Positions 24,000-36,176 of a DNA stretch of 60,000 nucleotides are shown one piece after another. Origin of the DNA: Takakia lepidozioides (taxonomy: Eukaryota; Streptophyta; Takakiopsida; Takakiales; Takakiaceae); the NCBI GenBank assembly GCA_030704615.1, contig CM060733.1, positions 53,632,001 through 53,692,000 on the forward strand, read 5' to 3'. Position 1 is the stretch's first letter, and every line of letters starts with the position of its first letter. A program made the position numbers and the translations under genes. Below the pieces are notes generated by a model, which had not been told where the DNA came from, made no database searches, and saw only the letters and a program-made list of their open reading frames with translations.

Positions 24000-26540
24000 T
24001 AGAGTAGTATAAGTGAGTGAGTTTAAGTTATGCTGTAAGAAAGTCTAGGAGGGCCATGGGTAGGGTTGAATGGGAACGTGCGAGGGAGAGCTTGTTGGTT
24101 GTAATTGGACACTTGGGGGGCAAATCTTGAGCATAACGCTGGAGGAGTATAAAAACTTTTGTCTCAAATGTTAGTGGGATCTGGGGTTGCAGACTAGGTA
24201 GGGGGTTTAAATGGGACATGTTCCATAGCCAGTTCAATCTAGCAAGTGATATGCTTCCAATGTAGCAGCCTAGTGGTCCATATATGTGGACAAGGCCATC
24301 GTGGGTCTGGATCTTTGGGTGGGTGCAGAGAATATCTATGTCTGGGTTGCACTCGTCTAGAAAAATATGTAAGTTGAATACATTTCTTGGTGGGCTAATG
24401 AAACGTTTGTCAGAAGTTTGCAGTTCCGCAATATGCTGATTATGAATATGCGCTAAATAGTTAAAGTTGGTTCTACGGTAGTAATCAGCTATATTGTGTT
24501 GCAATTGTTGTATTGATGGGCGATCAAAGAGGGTGTCATTATGTTCCCAAGTGGCTTTCTTGTCGGGGTCACTTTTCCATTTACATAGGTACATAGTATC
24601 AGTGCACAAGGCTCCATATTGGTCCACTCGCATTTTTTTAACTATACCTTGTATTTCTTCAAGCTCATAGTGGGGTTCCAGTAGCGTTTGTACTAATTGG
24701 GTCGCTTCAGGTTGTTGTGGATCCGTTGTTTGGGCAGTTATAGGTTGAGCGGCTCTTGGATGAGATATGGGGGCGTCAAACAGTCTAGTGCTAGCGAGTG
24801 GGGGGCATGTAGGTTGGGAGTGGTACTGAGGTAGAAGCTCCCATGGATGATGGGGCGAAGTCGCACAGTTTGTGGGGCAATTATTTTTGCAGGCAGTTGT
24901 GGGGTAGCAGAATATGGTTTGTAGGTGACCTAAGTGGATATGTTGGGAACATGTTAATGGTCTAGGGTATTTTAGGCGAAAAGCGTGTCGGTTGATAAGC
25001 TTGGTTCCGGTTGCATCTATTAGTTGCTAAATTGTAGATATATTGTACTGCATAAAGAATTTCAGGGTGGTTTGTTTGTGGGGTTTACTACTTGGGTCAA
25101 AGAGGCATTGTTGTGGACTTGTATCCCATGCTATATCTAGGGGTGAAATGTGGAGTTGAATATTAGGTAGCGATGTATTAATAGTAATATGCATATGTTT
25201 GAGGATGTACAAGGTTCTGAGGAGCGGCGAGTGGGTGCAGGCAATGGGGTTTATCATATGTAAGTGATCTAGACCTCCAAATTTAGAAGCAACATGTTAA
25301 AGAAGTCCTTGATAAATGCTTCCAAGCTTGCCAGGATCATTTAAAGCTTCTTGTAGTTGCGTGCCCAGTGTTCTAGCATATGCTTCAGCTAGGGTCGTAG
25401 TTCCAAGGCCATATAGGTTTTGAGGTAGTTGTACCAGTGCACTAGGGACACTGTTTGGAAGACCACACACCTTTTTTGATAATCGTATCTAATGCATTTA
25501 AGTCTGGGATAGAGAATGAGGTTGCATGGAACGAGTATTCTATAGACGGCCTGATTACGGTGTAGATGATAAACAATTTTTGGCGAATGGTGGCTGGTGA
25601 GTTTAACAAGGCTATAGCCTGTGATATAAGTTTGTTTCTTGTAAAAGTTCTTTGAGTTTCTCAATTTAGTGATGGCGTCATTTGTATACGAAGATACGTG
25701 TATGGGTTGTCATGGTCTAGATATGGAAATGGGGGGTTATTATAGAGCAATGTATCATGTTTAGTATGGTGTGCGATTCACGTTATTGCGCATTTGTGTA
25801 TGCTTAGTTCCATTGCCACCCATTTATTGAATCTTTCCAATTTTTTAATTTGCCGACTAAGATGTGTGGCTTTATTAGAGAGTAAAAGGAGGTCGTCTGC
25901 ATAAGCAGTTGTTGGGACATTATTTGGTGAGGTAATGTATTGGTATCCGAGGTTGCCTCGGGCCAGCCATCTGAGAAGAGGCTCCAAAAATACAACAAAA
26001 ATGTATGGGCTGAATGTGTCACCTTGTATAGTGCCTTTGTTGATTGGTATAGGTGATGTATCTCCAAATGAGGGACCAGAGTAAATGGTGGTGCTCTCTG
26101 TATATATATTACCAATGAGCATCACTGCATCTGTCGGGTATCCGAGATTGAACATGACAGAGAGCATGTGGGCTTGGTCAAATGGAGCCAAACACATTTT
26201 TACAGTCAATGTATAGTAAGTATATATCTTGATGTGTATATCGTGCATCCTCAAGGGCAGAGTTTTGAGTTGGATTTGTCTAGTTGTACTTCTTGCAGTT
26301 CTAAATCCCTCTTGTGCGTCACTGAGGATATGGTGTTGCTCTCCATAGGACGTGGAGAGATTGGTTAGCGTATTGGTGAGTAACTTATATATGGTATTAG
26401 CGAGGGATATGGGTCTATAGTTACCAAGTTGAGTGGGGTCATCTTTTTTATAAATAAGTATTGTTCTGCTCTTTTTCCAAGGTTTGGGTATTCGATGTAG
26501 CTGATAACATAGTAGAAAGAATCAGAAGATTAATCGATGT
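24000..26540 (-). pseudogene. LINE B, 3' half: reverse transcriptase and chromodomain-like tail
   Basis: Reading the minus strand from about 26520: KPWKKSRTILIYKKDD, GNYRPISLANTIYKLL, SDAQEGFRTARS, then PINKGTIQGDTFSPYIF and catalytic AYADDLLLLS at about 25892-25903. These are the palm motifs of a LINE reverse transcriptase. The remainder down to 25389 is thumb-like and broken. Near the end (24680-24472) the frame reads YELEEIQGIVKK, MYLCKWKSDPDKKATWEHND and a helical LQHNIADYYRR, a chromodomain pattern with the W...TWE aromatic positions. Frame changes make it a pseudogene. The preceding part of the same element continues at 29210. Confidence 0.78.
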
Positions 26541-26544
26541 AAAT

Positions 26545-28839
26545 GTGGGTCTAATGCTTTGAGAATCTAATGTTTACAATTTGTTCACTCTTTAAGATGA
26601 GGCCTAGAAGATGATAATTTGTTGAGAGCTGCAATTGTTAGCAGAAGAAGTGTAGGGGAAAAGTCTTGAGGAAATAATGTTAAACATAAAATGCACACAC
26701 AATTCTAAGATGGATAGTGGTGCTTTTGTCAGACGTACTTTGTCAAGATTTTGGAACATATGGATGGGCTTGATTCTGCCCAATAGAACATCTTGGCAAC
26801 ACATAGTTATCAAATCTTAGCCCTTAATGGACTAAGTACAGATCTATAGGAGCATAAGCCATTTACAAAAAATTGACAATGAAAGTATTGGGACTTGATC
26901 ATGTGGAAGAGTAAGTTTCCACAAAAACTTATCTCAAGGGCATGCAGTAGTTCACCCTTTAGATATATGAATGGTTGAAATCGGGAGTGACAAGCTGCTA
27001 ATTTAGAATATCTCGGCTTTTTCCACCAAGTGAATCTCCAAACTCTTTATGCAATTGATAAATGGTGGCAGTAGTATTCAAATGATAATTGGTGGTAGTG
27101 CTCATCTCATACAAATTTTCCTTTTCCTCTAGAAATTTGCTATCGAGAGTAAAATAAAGTGCAACACAAACTTCATCGAGATCACAAAATCCTATCAATA
27201 GTAGCACATCGTTTCACAACGGAAGCGCACGGCCCATTGAAGCATCTGCAGGGCTGAAATTGACAACAGATCATGGGTACATTTAGGCTACATACAATTC
27301 ATTTGATAATACAAACGCCGGAGGATGTACATCCAACACCTGTACTTCATCACCAAAGTACACTTTTCCCTCACTGACTCTTCCATAATTGCCATCACCG
27401 CCTTGACCGGAAACTTTTGCCTGGTCGATTGTGACTTGGCCTTGGGTCTTTTTGTAGAGCAAAGAGCATCCGAATATGACGATGTCCCCCCCCCCCGAGT
27501 GTGCAATTCATGTTGACTCCTTTCAGCTGTCGGCCCACCAACTTTGCGATTTATAAGAATAGTCATAGATTGCCGCCTGCACATCTCCTACAACCCTCAA
27601 GCCCACTACATCAAAACCCCCTCGAACAAAGTACTCCAGGCCAAAGGCCGAGTCTTGTAGGTCCTGATGGGTCCTCAAAACAGTTGCTACCACATAATCC
27701 GAAAAGAATTTGCTCAAAAATTCCTACAAAACAGTAGGTAACATGCTCGTAGAATATGCATCAACATCTCCCAGAGCACCAAAATCTAAGACATGTATGC
27801 CCAAAGCATACGTATCTTTATCAAGTGAAGCATGAGCACTTTTCCAATTTCTCGAACTAGTTCACCCCGGAGTTAGCTCCCACATGGAGGCCAGACTGTA
27901 ATAGCCTTGTCCGTTGTCTGTGCTTGAGGCTAGGATGACCATGGTGGTACAATACGCCGCGGAGATTGGCCTAGCAGCATATTGCCTAGAGATGAGGATC
28001 CGAGTGTAGACTCTACAAGTATAACATCAAAATTAAACAAACCCGAGCCAAACCCCAACCAGAATCGAGTAGGGTCGCAATGTATGTTGGTTGATGCCTC
28101 AATAATCAACCGGATGCGGATGTTACATGAGCGGTGAGCGGGATTAAGCATGAGCAGAACATATTTTATGGATTTTTTGCCAAATTTATCTCTTGTGGAG
28201 GTAGTTTTGGACTGCTTTTCCGGTAAAAAAAATGCCAAGTTCTCCATCATCATTGGCTTCGACCTTAGGTTCGGATCAGAAAATATGGGTTTGGCAGTTT
28301 CCGAACCTGAGTAGTCGGTGCCGATTATAGCACAACAGTGCTATGAGAGTTGGGTAGTCGGTGCCGATTATAATATAATAATGCTCGGACGGATGGAAAG
28401 CGGCTACCGCGGAAATAGGCCTGTTTTCTATTACCATGGTCTGGCCGAGCCGGCCGACCTTGTGGCCGACTATAGTCGGTGTATATTTTAATATTTTAAT
28501 ATTTTTCCGCATTGACAATAGTCGAAATTGGACGACTACTTCAAAAATTCTAGTATTCCCGCTTGGTACCATAGCTTCTCCTTCTCTTTGTTCTGCAGAA
28601 ACAATGGTGCTGCAGATTGTGGCTTGTCGGGGATATGTGGAGAATTTGCAGTAAGGATGGATTGACGCAGGCAGATGTGTGTGGTGCTGCAGGTTGTGGC
28701 TCGTCGGGGATATGTGGACCAGATGAACTGTGACGGATCCAAGAGCGAGATAGAGAAATTCGATATAGTCAATTGCGTGTCAACATAGTAGACATCAAGA
28801 TAATGAAGGAAAGAAAATTGATGTTGGAGAAAGACTAAC
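26545..28839. other. Part of a 2.7-kb insertion splitting LINE B; unassigned coding-like pieces
   Basis: LINE coding stops near 26540 and resumes at 29210 with only a few dozen codons missing, so the interval is foreign to the element. On the minus strand, 27880-27290 gives coding-like but unrecognised sequence (DTYALGIHVLDFGALGDVDA; VVATVLRTHQDLQDSAFGLE; GRVSEGKVYFGDEVQVLDV) with several stops. The segment 27207-26998 is another such piece. A 70-bp imperfect direct repeat (GTGCTGCAG.TTGTGGCT) occurs at about 28608 and 28680. I could not assign these fragments. Confidence 0.4.
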
Positions 28840-29195
28840 CTATAAATGGACCGTCCTTGGGAATGATGAGCCCGCGGATGAATGCCCCCAAAATGACGTG
28901 AATTCCAATAAGATCAGAAAGTAAATTAGCTGCTGTCAAAACTAACACAAGTGTAAAAGTGATTATGGGCTCTGGAATTGGCTCCTCGTAGTGTGTCATA
29001 ACAAATGCAATGGGGTGAACTAATAGATGGCATTAGAGCTAGAAAACAATCCCTAGTACAAGAACCCATAAGGCCAATATAGGCGATGATCCAACATTTG
29101 GTATGGTGACTGCGAGGGCTAAGAATATCCACGCCACAATGTCGTTTTCGGCTGCTGCCGACATGGCTATCTTGCCGGTCTACAATTTTCAGCAC
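28840..29195 (-). pseudogene. CHX-type cation/H+ exchanger exon fragment
   Basis: The minus-strand translation reads GKIAMSAAAENDIVAWIFLA, LAVTIPNVGSSPILALWVLV, then after a frame change PIITFTLVLVLTAANLLSDL, IGIHVILGAFIRGLIIPKDG and PFI, ending at a GTTAGT donor at 28839. The AAxND motif and the DLIGIH...GAF..GL.IPKDGPF segment are characteristic of plant CHX antiporters (CPA2 family), which move K+ or other monovalent cations across endomembranes. One internal stop region and the lack of the remaining exons make it a fragment. It directly abuts LINE sequence at about 29200 on its 5' side. Confidence 0.8.
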
Positions 29196-29209
29196 ATCTT
29201 TTCCTTCAT

Positions 29210-31260
29210 TAGGTATATTATCTGGTCCAGGTACTTTAGAGTTGGATAGCGATCTAAGACATGTGTGATAGATTTCGGGGGTGAGGGATGCACTTAGGTC
29301 TATGTTCAGAGGGCCTCTTCTTTCTAATTTGAATCCATCGATGTCATGCCATGGATAATGGCGAGCTTGGCATGCACAATGTTGTATATGAGAGGAGGGC
29401 TGGAAGCATGCATGGGTTTGTGGTTGGTACATGGCTGAGGCCTGTTGGTAAATGGTTTTATTTTTGAGTTTGAGAAAGTGTGTAGGATTCCAGTTGTGTC
29501 CCGAATCGCTTATAAAGGGAGAGAGGGGGAAGAGTTGAAGATTGATTTATGAATGATACGAGGCTTGTCTTGCAACATTTTACAATAGGATTGGATAAAT
29601 TTCTTCTGATTATGTCGAGCTTGCTCTTTGGTAATATTATAAGTAGTTTTTTTGGCGTCTCGGCCAATTTTGGAGATTGATTTAATCCATGTTTGAATGT
29701 CATCATCATCCTGAGGGCCGGGAAAGCTGTGTAACATGTAGGGATTGTACGGAGGGCTGCAATATGTGGGGCATTTCTTCATTGGGGGTCTTATGGAGTG
29801 GTTGAGAGTACTGTAATAGCTTTTCGGACTGTGTGATGTGTGTTTGGTTCTTTTTGCCACTGTCTTTGCTGCGTTCTAGTTAGGTGTCCTCCATTTATTT
29901 TGGATCTTCCAGTTGGGGGGGAGGTGTGAGCCACCATACACGTATCTAACGTGCATTCTGTAATTTGAGTAAAATTTTGTTGCAATTTAGAGCTCGCCTC
30001 GTCCCAGATCTGAGGGGGGGGGGTTCAACGAGCATCAGTCTAGTATAGTTTGCAGTTCCGATATGGTTGTGGAGGATATGGATCTAAATTTAGTTTGGAA
30101 AGCCAGGATGGACAAGGGCGAGATAAGAGTAGGTATTCGAGGTCTTGTATCTAAGGAGGGGTCGTTCAAGATTGGACCTATTGGTATAATATGTGATGGG
30201 ATGCGGAGGAGAATTGGGTAGTGGTCAGAGTTATATATGGGGTCATATAGTATTGTGTTGTGTAATTGTGTGGGATTGTCGTTATGTGTTTTGAGAAAGT
30301 AGCCATCGATGAGACTATGTGAGGTATAGTCTAGTCCTCTTTGCCTCGAGAAAGGTTGGTTTGAGGGGATGTACTAGAATCCCAGATTTTGGGTGTAAGA
30401 TGTCTACTCTATATCTTTTAACGAAGGAGGGGAATGTACTCCATTATACAGTCTGCCATGTAGGGTTAGGTCTCTGTTGAAGTCTCTCGCAAGAAGGATT
30501 ACAGAGGAGGAGTTAATTGGGTTATTTGAGAAATTTGCAATTTGTTGTAGTATGTCTTGGGTAAGTGGTGCATCATCTGGATGTGAGGGCATATATAGAT
30601 GGATGATACTGAATTTTGGGTAGGGACCGATGTGTATTTGCACTATTTGTGGGTGGGATTTGAGGTGAGCTGGGATAGTAATCTTGGAGGTTGTATCTTG
30701 CAAGTGCATGGATTTGTGTATTCCAATTGCTACTCCTCCCCGAGCTAGTTGATACGGTAAGGCGTGTCGTCTAGTGTATTTTTCTGGTGAGGGGGTGCTA
30801 CCGTATATCAAATGATATTTATGTAATATCTTATTTATGTACGTATTAGACGTATGCGATTGGAGTTTGGTTTCTTGCAGTAGTATAATGTGTGGGGGAT
30901 TCGGCTCTTGGAGTATAAGTGATAGGGTGGGGACACTAGAGGCGATGGAGCCGATGTTCCATGTGAGACGTATTAGGGGCTGATCTAGTAGATAGTCTTG
31001 CTCATAAGGAGGAGGGTTGTTTGGAGGCAGGGGTATAGCTGGTGGTGAGTTTGGTGTGATGTCAGCAAGACTAACCGACGTGGTTGGTTGTGGTGTATGT
31101 TTGGGTGTGCAAAAACTAGGCAGACTTGTGAGAGTGTTTAGTGTGGCTGAGAGGATCTCTATGAAAGGAAACTTCATGGTGATATGTTGTAGGGTATGGC
31201 AAGATGTGGGTGGGAGAGATAACAGATACGTTGTGAGTAGTTGGTGAATTTGGCCAGGTG
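29210..31260 (-). pseudogene. LINE B, 5' half: AP endonuclease and start of the reverse transcriptase
   Basis: The open frame 31177-30404 (possibly starting earlier, near 31260) is an AP-type endonuclease: LIRLTWNIGSIASSVPTL, IILLQETKLQ, LARGGVAIGI and ILLARDFNRDL, where GDFN is usual. After stops and frame changes it continues through 29985-29430 with a basic linker. The stretch 29330-29210 reads LTPEIYHTCLRSLSNSKVPG and PDNIPNE, the entry to the reverse transcriptase. There it is cut by the insertion carrying the CHX fragment and resumes at about 26540. Confidence 0.75.
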
Positions 31261-31500
31261 GAGCTTAGAGGAGATCAAGAGAATTGTGAAGGCAGTTGAG
31301 GGGGTGTGGCGGGGCAACCCCAATACAAAATGTGGTCAATCATCCCCCATACAAAATGTGGTCAATCATCCCCCAAAGGCGGCAAAAGATAGATATACCT
31401 CAGACTTTTGTCATGCCGCAATTACTCTAAAGCTAGAACCACAAAATACTCCTTATTCAACTGTACGATTTAGGAACGAATATTCTATAGCCGTTGTGAC

Positions 31501-31869
31501 ATGCAAAATAATCGGACAAAGATGCAAAAATGTAGCTCTCAGCAGCATAAAACAACCCACACAGTTCTTGCCACTATTCTCAACGAACAACAACAACTCC
31601 CAACTATCCCAAAAGGTAGAACAAATATTGATCCTCTCATCTCCAAACAAGCTAAACGAAAATTACAAAAATGGATGCACAACTATACAACTGTGCAATT
31701 ACATATATTACTTATACGATGTGGAGATATCCACCCCAACCCAGGTCCTACAAATCGACACTGTTGCATAACACCACTAGCTACTAACCCAATCATAAAT
31801 GTTGTCCATGTACCAGACCCCATTCAGAACATTGTAATGCATATCCAAAGCAACCAAAACAAGATATGA
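31501..31869 (+). CDS. Plus-strand ORF with a 2A-like motif, LINE 5' piece
   Basis: A frame of 122 codons with LLIRCGDIHPNPGPTN; the motif GDIHPNPGP is encoded at 31723-31749. 2A-like peptides of this form, ending NPGP, occur at the N-terminus of proteins of several AP-endonuclease LINEs. There they cause the ribosome to skip one peptide bond. The segment is on the strand opposite to LINE B, whose endonuclease begins only about 250 bp away. This fits an inverted 5' end of LINE B or the start of a second element. Just upstream, a 28-bp tandem (CAATACAAAATGTGGTCAAT core) lies at 31319-31375. Confidence 0.55.
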   Translation: MQNNRTKMQKCSSQQHKTTHTVLATILNEQQQLPTIPKGRTNIDPLISKQAKRKLQKWMHNYTTVQLHILLIRCGDIHPNPGPTNRHCCITPLATNPIINVVHVPDPIQNIVMHIQSNQNKI

Positions 31870-31892
31870 TATATACTTTTACCCCTCCACAA

Positions 31893-33413
31893 TTACGCTA
31901 GAATCGCGCTAGGTTTCGTATGACGGCGGATGTCTTGGGGGCTTGGTATTATGAAGTATATACAAGGCGCTTGTAGTATATTTGGACGTAATAATGTATG
32001 TATATTTGTAATATTGTTGGGTTTCAGTTTATGTGTCATGAGCATACGAAGTCCGAATATATGAGAATCATTTTTATTACGATTATTATTATTATTATTT
32101 ATTTCATTATTATTATTTTTATAATTTTCTATTTTGTTTCTTGGTGTGAGCGGGGATGAAAGGGATAGGGCAAAAGAGTCGTAACCAATCTGGTTACCCC
32201 TTGGATGTATGTGGAGTGTATTATTTGGATGATATCCATGGGTTTGAAAGTTGGGTAGGGCAAGTGGGCTTGGAACTGTGCATGGACTTGGTTGCGGGCA
32301 ACAGGAGCTCTCATGGAGGTATGCTTCAGTCGAGGTTGAGTGTAGGGTGGTGTATGCATGGCAGCCGGGTGGCAGCGTTGTCCTTGGGCCATGTGGGCTG
32401 TGTCGTGTATTTATGTGTGGGCTTGATAGACGAAACAAACGTCATTCATTTTTATTGTAGGGAATTGAAGATGGCTGGTGTGATAGTAGTGTGTTCGCAT
32501 TGGGAGCTGTATTTCGGTTATTGCAGTGGCTTGAGTAAGTAGTCTTCGTGCAGGGGTGCAGTTCATGAATTGAGGTAAAGGAGTGGCAGACGTGTTGTGA
32601 TTCAGAGAATCCTGTAGGTATCATCAATAATAGGTTTTGTGCGGCATGGTCCTAAGCTGTGTGATGACGCACGTTGTTACACGGGTGGTGTTGATTTCGA
32701 GTTCCTGGTGTATTTTGGCAGGGAATGCAGACTATTGAGGGAAGGCAGATTATTGAATGACATCCATTTAATGTTGGTTTAGTCCAGTTTGGGTATGTCG
32801 AAAGTATGGGATTTTCTCGTGACAGCCCGAGTAGCAGTTTTGTTGCAATGAGATAGCATGTGCAGTTTTGGTTTGGGTTGGAATTGATGTAGGGGTTTTT
32901 ATGCTGGGCAGGATAGGTTGCTAAGGCAAGATTATATTTTCTGCGTTGTGTTAATTTTAGGTGTAATGTCTGCAGCCAGGTAGTGGTGGTTGGGCTTTGG
33001 GTACTTGAAGTGTCATGTTTTTGAGATTGTGCTGGTCGATCAGTGTCGTGGGAGTAATATTGATTACATGCAATGCAATGGAGTTTGTTAGTAGCCTTGT
33101 GAGATGGCAGCAAATTCTGGTCCCGTGAGTGAGAGAGTATGATGTTGTGTGTTAGTCGTGTTTGATCATCTATGTCGGGGGCAAACAAATCGTATAGAAA
33201 TATCTTGTTGTATAGCATTATAAGCATGCTCAAGTACATGATAGCTGGAAGATAAGTAGAGCTTAAACGGTATTTTGCTTTGTTGGACAGAGTATGGTTT
33301 CCTAACAAGCTCCTAACACCAGCAGTGTCACTCATTTCCCAATCTTTTCCTGGAGGTACTAGTCGTCGGGTGCTAGTTTGGCACAGGGGAAGGATGGTCA
33401 CTTGTGATAACAA
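31893..33413 (-). other. Unassigned minus-strand frames, Pro/Thr/His-rich
   Basis: Two frames (33413-32652 and 32438-31893) are open for 253 and 181 codons. The first has a possible LHCIACNQYYSHDTD finger-like piece and a hydrophobic stretch (YLPAIMYLSMLIMLYNKIFL). The second is low in complexity, ending in an Asn-rich tract that translates an ATT trinucleotide run. The first begins next to the end of unrecognised gene copy 1. Neither resembles a known protein, and ORF1 of a LINE is one possibility. Confidence 0.3.
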
Positions 33414-34990
33414 TTTGTTCGATATCCCGTAGGGTTGCTTGATTACGCGTCCATCGTGAGAATGCGTTAGCCGGTGGTGGCTGGTATTGGAAGACCGATT
33501 CCAGTTGAGCAGGTGCCATAGTATTCGAGTGGCTGGTCAGCTGTAGCTTGGAGACAGCAAATTCCGGCAGCTTGTTCATCATGGTGTTGAATTGCGTCTG
33601 ATACGCTGTCATGTTATAGGCCAACTCCTCTGGTTTTGCCTCAATTTCCGAGACAACCTCGTCCTTGAGGGTAACCAATTTTTGTTTGTGTTTCTTATAT
33701 TGTGCTGTCACCAGGGAGAGTAGCTCTTGCATTAGCACTCCGTTATTGGGTCCCGACTGGAGCTGTATTGATTCAACAATGTTAGCCAATGCCTTGTTTA
33801 TGTCCGTGATCTGCGTACGCTAGAGTGTTACAGGGTCAACCGGAGTCGAGCCATTCAAGCTGTGGGGGTGTGGTGTGATATCCAAATTTTTTCCCAGGAT
33901 TCGAACATTCTATTTCCCTTGCCAAAAGTTGTAGATCGTAGCATTCTTGCAGGTTATGTGGATAGTTCCTGCGTGCTGAATTCTCTCTTTGGAGAGATCG
34001 TTGGTGAAAAAGGTACCGGCAACATTTTCTTTTCCCATTATTTGCAGAATGACATTACAAACCTTAATCTATGTTGAAGTGCTCCGGAGCTGATGGATGA
34101 TGACAGTAAGCGCATCTCGTTCTGCAACTTGTTGCTTTGGCTGGATAGTTGCCCCGCTGAGGCTGTGCAATCATTCCTGCACCTGGAGCATCTCATTCTC
34201 ATGTCATAGGCCATGTGCCAGGGCTCGAGCTCTGGTTTCTTCTGTTGCTGCGTACAGATAACCAAAGTTGGTCTCTGTCGTGGGTTTGCCAACATAGAGT
34301 ATTTCAAGTTCTTCTCCCGCATTATAGGCCTCGTAAACGATGTTCGCAGCGACTTGTGTGCCAGGTAGTCCTTGCATGGTGGAGCCTTTCATGTGCAGTG
34401 AGAGTCTGTCCCCGCTACTCTCAATTTCAAAAAAAATTTCACCTTGCTTTGAACTTGTGTATCATTTGTCATTGGAAGTAAGAACGCTCTGTTGTTGAGC
34501 AAAAGATCGATGCCATCCTTTTCTGGATGCTGGAGGCAGACCTTGATGAGCCCGGACCATATCGTAGGGTCTTTCTTATGCCCGAACACGGAGATTGGAT
34601 GTAGCACTTCAGTCCCCAATGGGAATGGATGTGAAGCGAGCCTTAGTTTGCGCCATGATTACAGAACATTTGATGACGCGTTCTTTTTCGAACCAGGTGA
34701 GTATGTGGTATCCCACCGAGAGTCCGATGGCTGGATGCGTTTCTGCATTCTTCGGAAGTTGAGTGAGATGCAGGTACTGTTCTTCTTTGTTATCGGGTTT
34801 TTTAAATAGATATAACAGCTGAGGCACTCAGGGAAAAGACTTTGGGCACTCCAGCAATTCGCTGCATTTTTCTGGGGTGATGCCTAGTTGTAGGAGTTCT
34901 TTGGGCAATCTGATGTCATGTATGATTGGAGCTGCATAGCTCTGCGCGATGCTTTCCATAGTAGGGAAGCCTAGCCAAACAAGTCATGAA
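33373..34990 (-). pseudogene. Unrecognised duplicated gene, copy 1
   Basis: Minus strand. It opens with MESIAQSYAAPIIHDI, LPKELLQLGITPEKCSELLE and a stop. It continues in other frames with PQLLYLFKKPDNKEEQYLHL, TQLPK, DPTIWSGLIKVCLQHP, GYLYAATEETRARALAHGL, LQIMGKENVAGTFFTNDLSK and HAGTIHITCKN. It ends with a coiled-coil-like tail (ANIVESIQLQSGPNNGVLMQ onwards, 33789-33373). Copy 2 at 36.2-37.6 kb has the same blocks in the same order at roughly 40% identity by eye, so this is one gene family. Stops and frame changes disable this copy unless some are introns. I do not recognise a domain. Confidence 0.5.
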
Positions 34991-35960
34991 AACAAGTTGT
35001 GGGGCGACCGTCCGGCTTTGAGCGACCGCTGAGCGACGGCGACGACCGGACGACGGATGGGCGACCGCACGACGACCGTAGAACGATGATATTTAATTAT
35101 TTTTAGTTTTTTCTAAAATTAAAATCGGGACTGCCAGACCGGGACTGCTATTATTAATATTAATATTGTTTAATGAATAACTTTGGTGATCCCAATTTTT
35201 TTGTTATTATTATTTATTTATTTTTCTTATTAATATTGAAACCATCAAAACTGACGGACGTAAATTATTATTATTATTATTATTATTATTATTTCTTATT
35301 AATGCGGGAATTAATTCGAGCTAGCGGTCCAAAATATTATTATATTATTATATCATTATTATATTATTAATATTGGGACCATCAAAGCAGATGTTTGAAA
35401 ATATTATTTTAAAATTAATATGAGGACCACCAGTGACGGCCCTAATTCTTTATTATTTTTATTATTATCAGGACTGCCTAAGCTGACGATCCCAGTTATT
35501 ACTAATATTTTTATTACTAATATCGTGACCGCCAAAGCTGGCGGTCATGCTTTTAATAAATTAAAAGTAAAACATAAAAATTGGGACCACCAGCTTTGGC
35601 GGTTCCGATACTAATAAAAAATAATCATGAATAATAAAAAAATTGGGCTACCAGTTTTGGCGATTCTCAATTTAATAATAATAATAATAATTGAGACTGT
35701 GATATTTTTATTTTTTTCGTGCGACTGATGAGCGACAGCGAATGTTGGCCCGACCACTGGAAGACCGTGGCTATGTGGGGGGTTTTTTTTCCCATTGTGT
35801 TTTTTGATTGAGCGACCGCTGGGCGACGATGACGGTTGTCCCACCGTCGCCGTGCTGACGACCTTTCTAATCGTTAAAATTCAATTTAATTGATTTTTTA
35901 TATTGTAATTTTTGGGGGACGGTGAATACTTACGTTTACATTTAAGAAAATATGAAAGTA
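34990..35960. repeat. Palindromic GGGACCGCC/GGCGGTCCC repeat block with CGACCG-rich ends
   Basis: The ends carry repeated GAGCGACCG and GACGACCG motifs (35010-35080 and 35725-35860). Between them AT-rich spacers separate short inverted repeats such as GACCGCCAAAGCTGGCGGTC (near 35527) and GGGACCACCAGCTTTGGCGG (near 35583). A long (ATT)n run lies at 35268-35300. The right end (35810-35930) is related to 55250-55400. No protein is encoded. Confidence 0.65.
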
Positions 35961-36176
35961 TTTTAAGGATTTAAAATATATATTTTTAAAATTAATAAAT
36001 TAGCTGCGAGAGACAAGTTCTAGTGTCGTTTCAATTTTTGTATTCTGCAATTTCGTCGTCTCGTTTAGAGTGAGTCCCTGGCAGTTGAGATAGCCTTGTA
36101 AGCACGAGGTCTGCATGGTAGTAAAAACTAGCCAGATTTTGTCCCAAATTGTCCGAAATAGACTTGTGCAATGAGA

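Noticed and set aside
26545-28839. Helitron ends around the CHX insertion
   Set aside because: I could not find a TC start or a hairpin plus CTRR end at the junctions, so the capture mechanism stays open.
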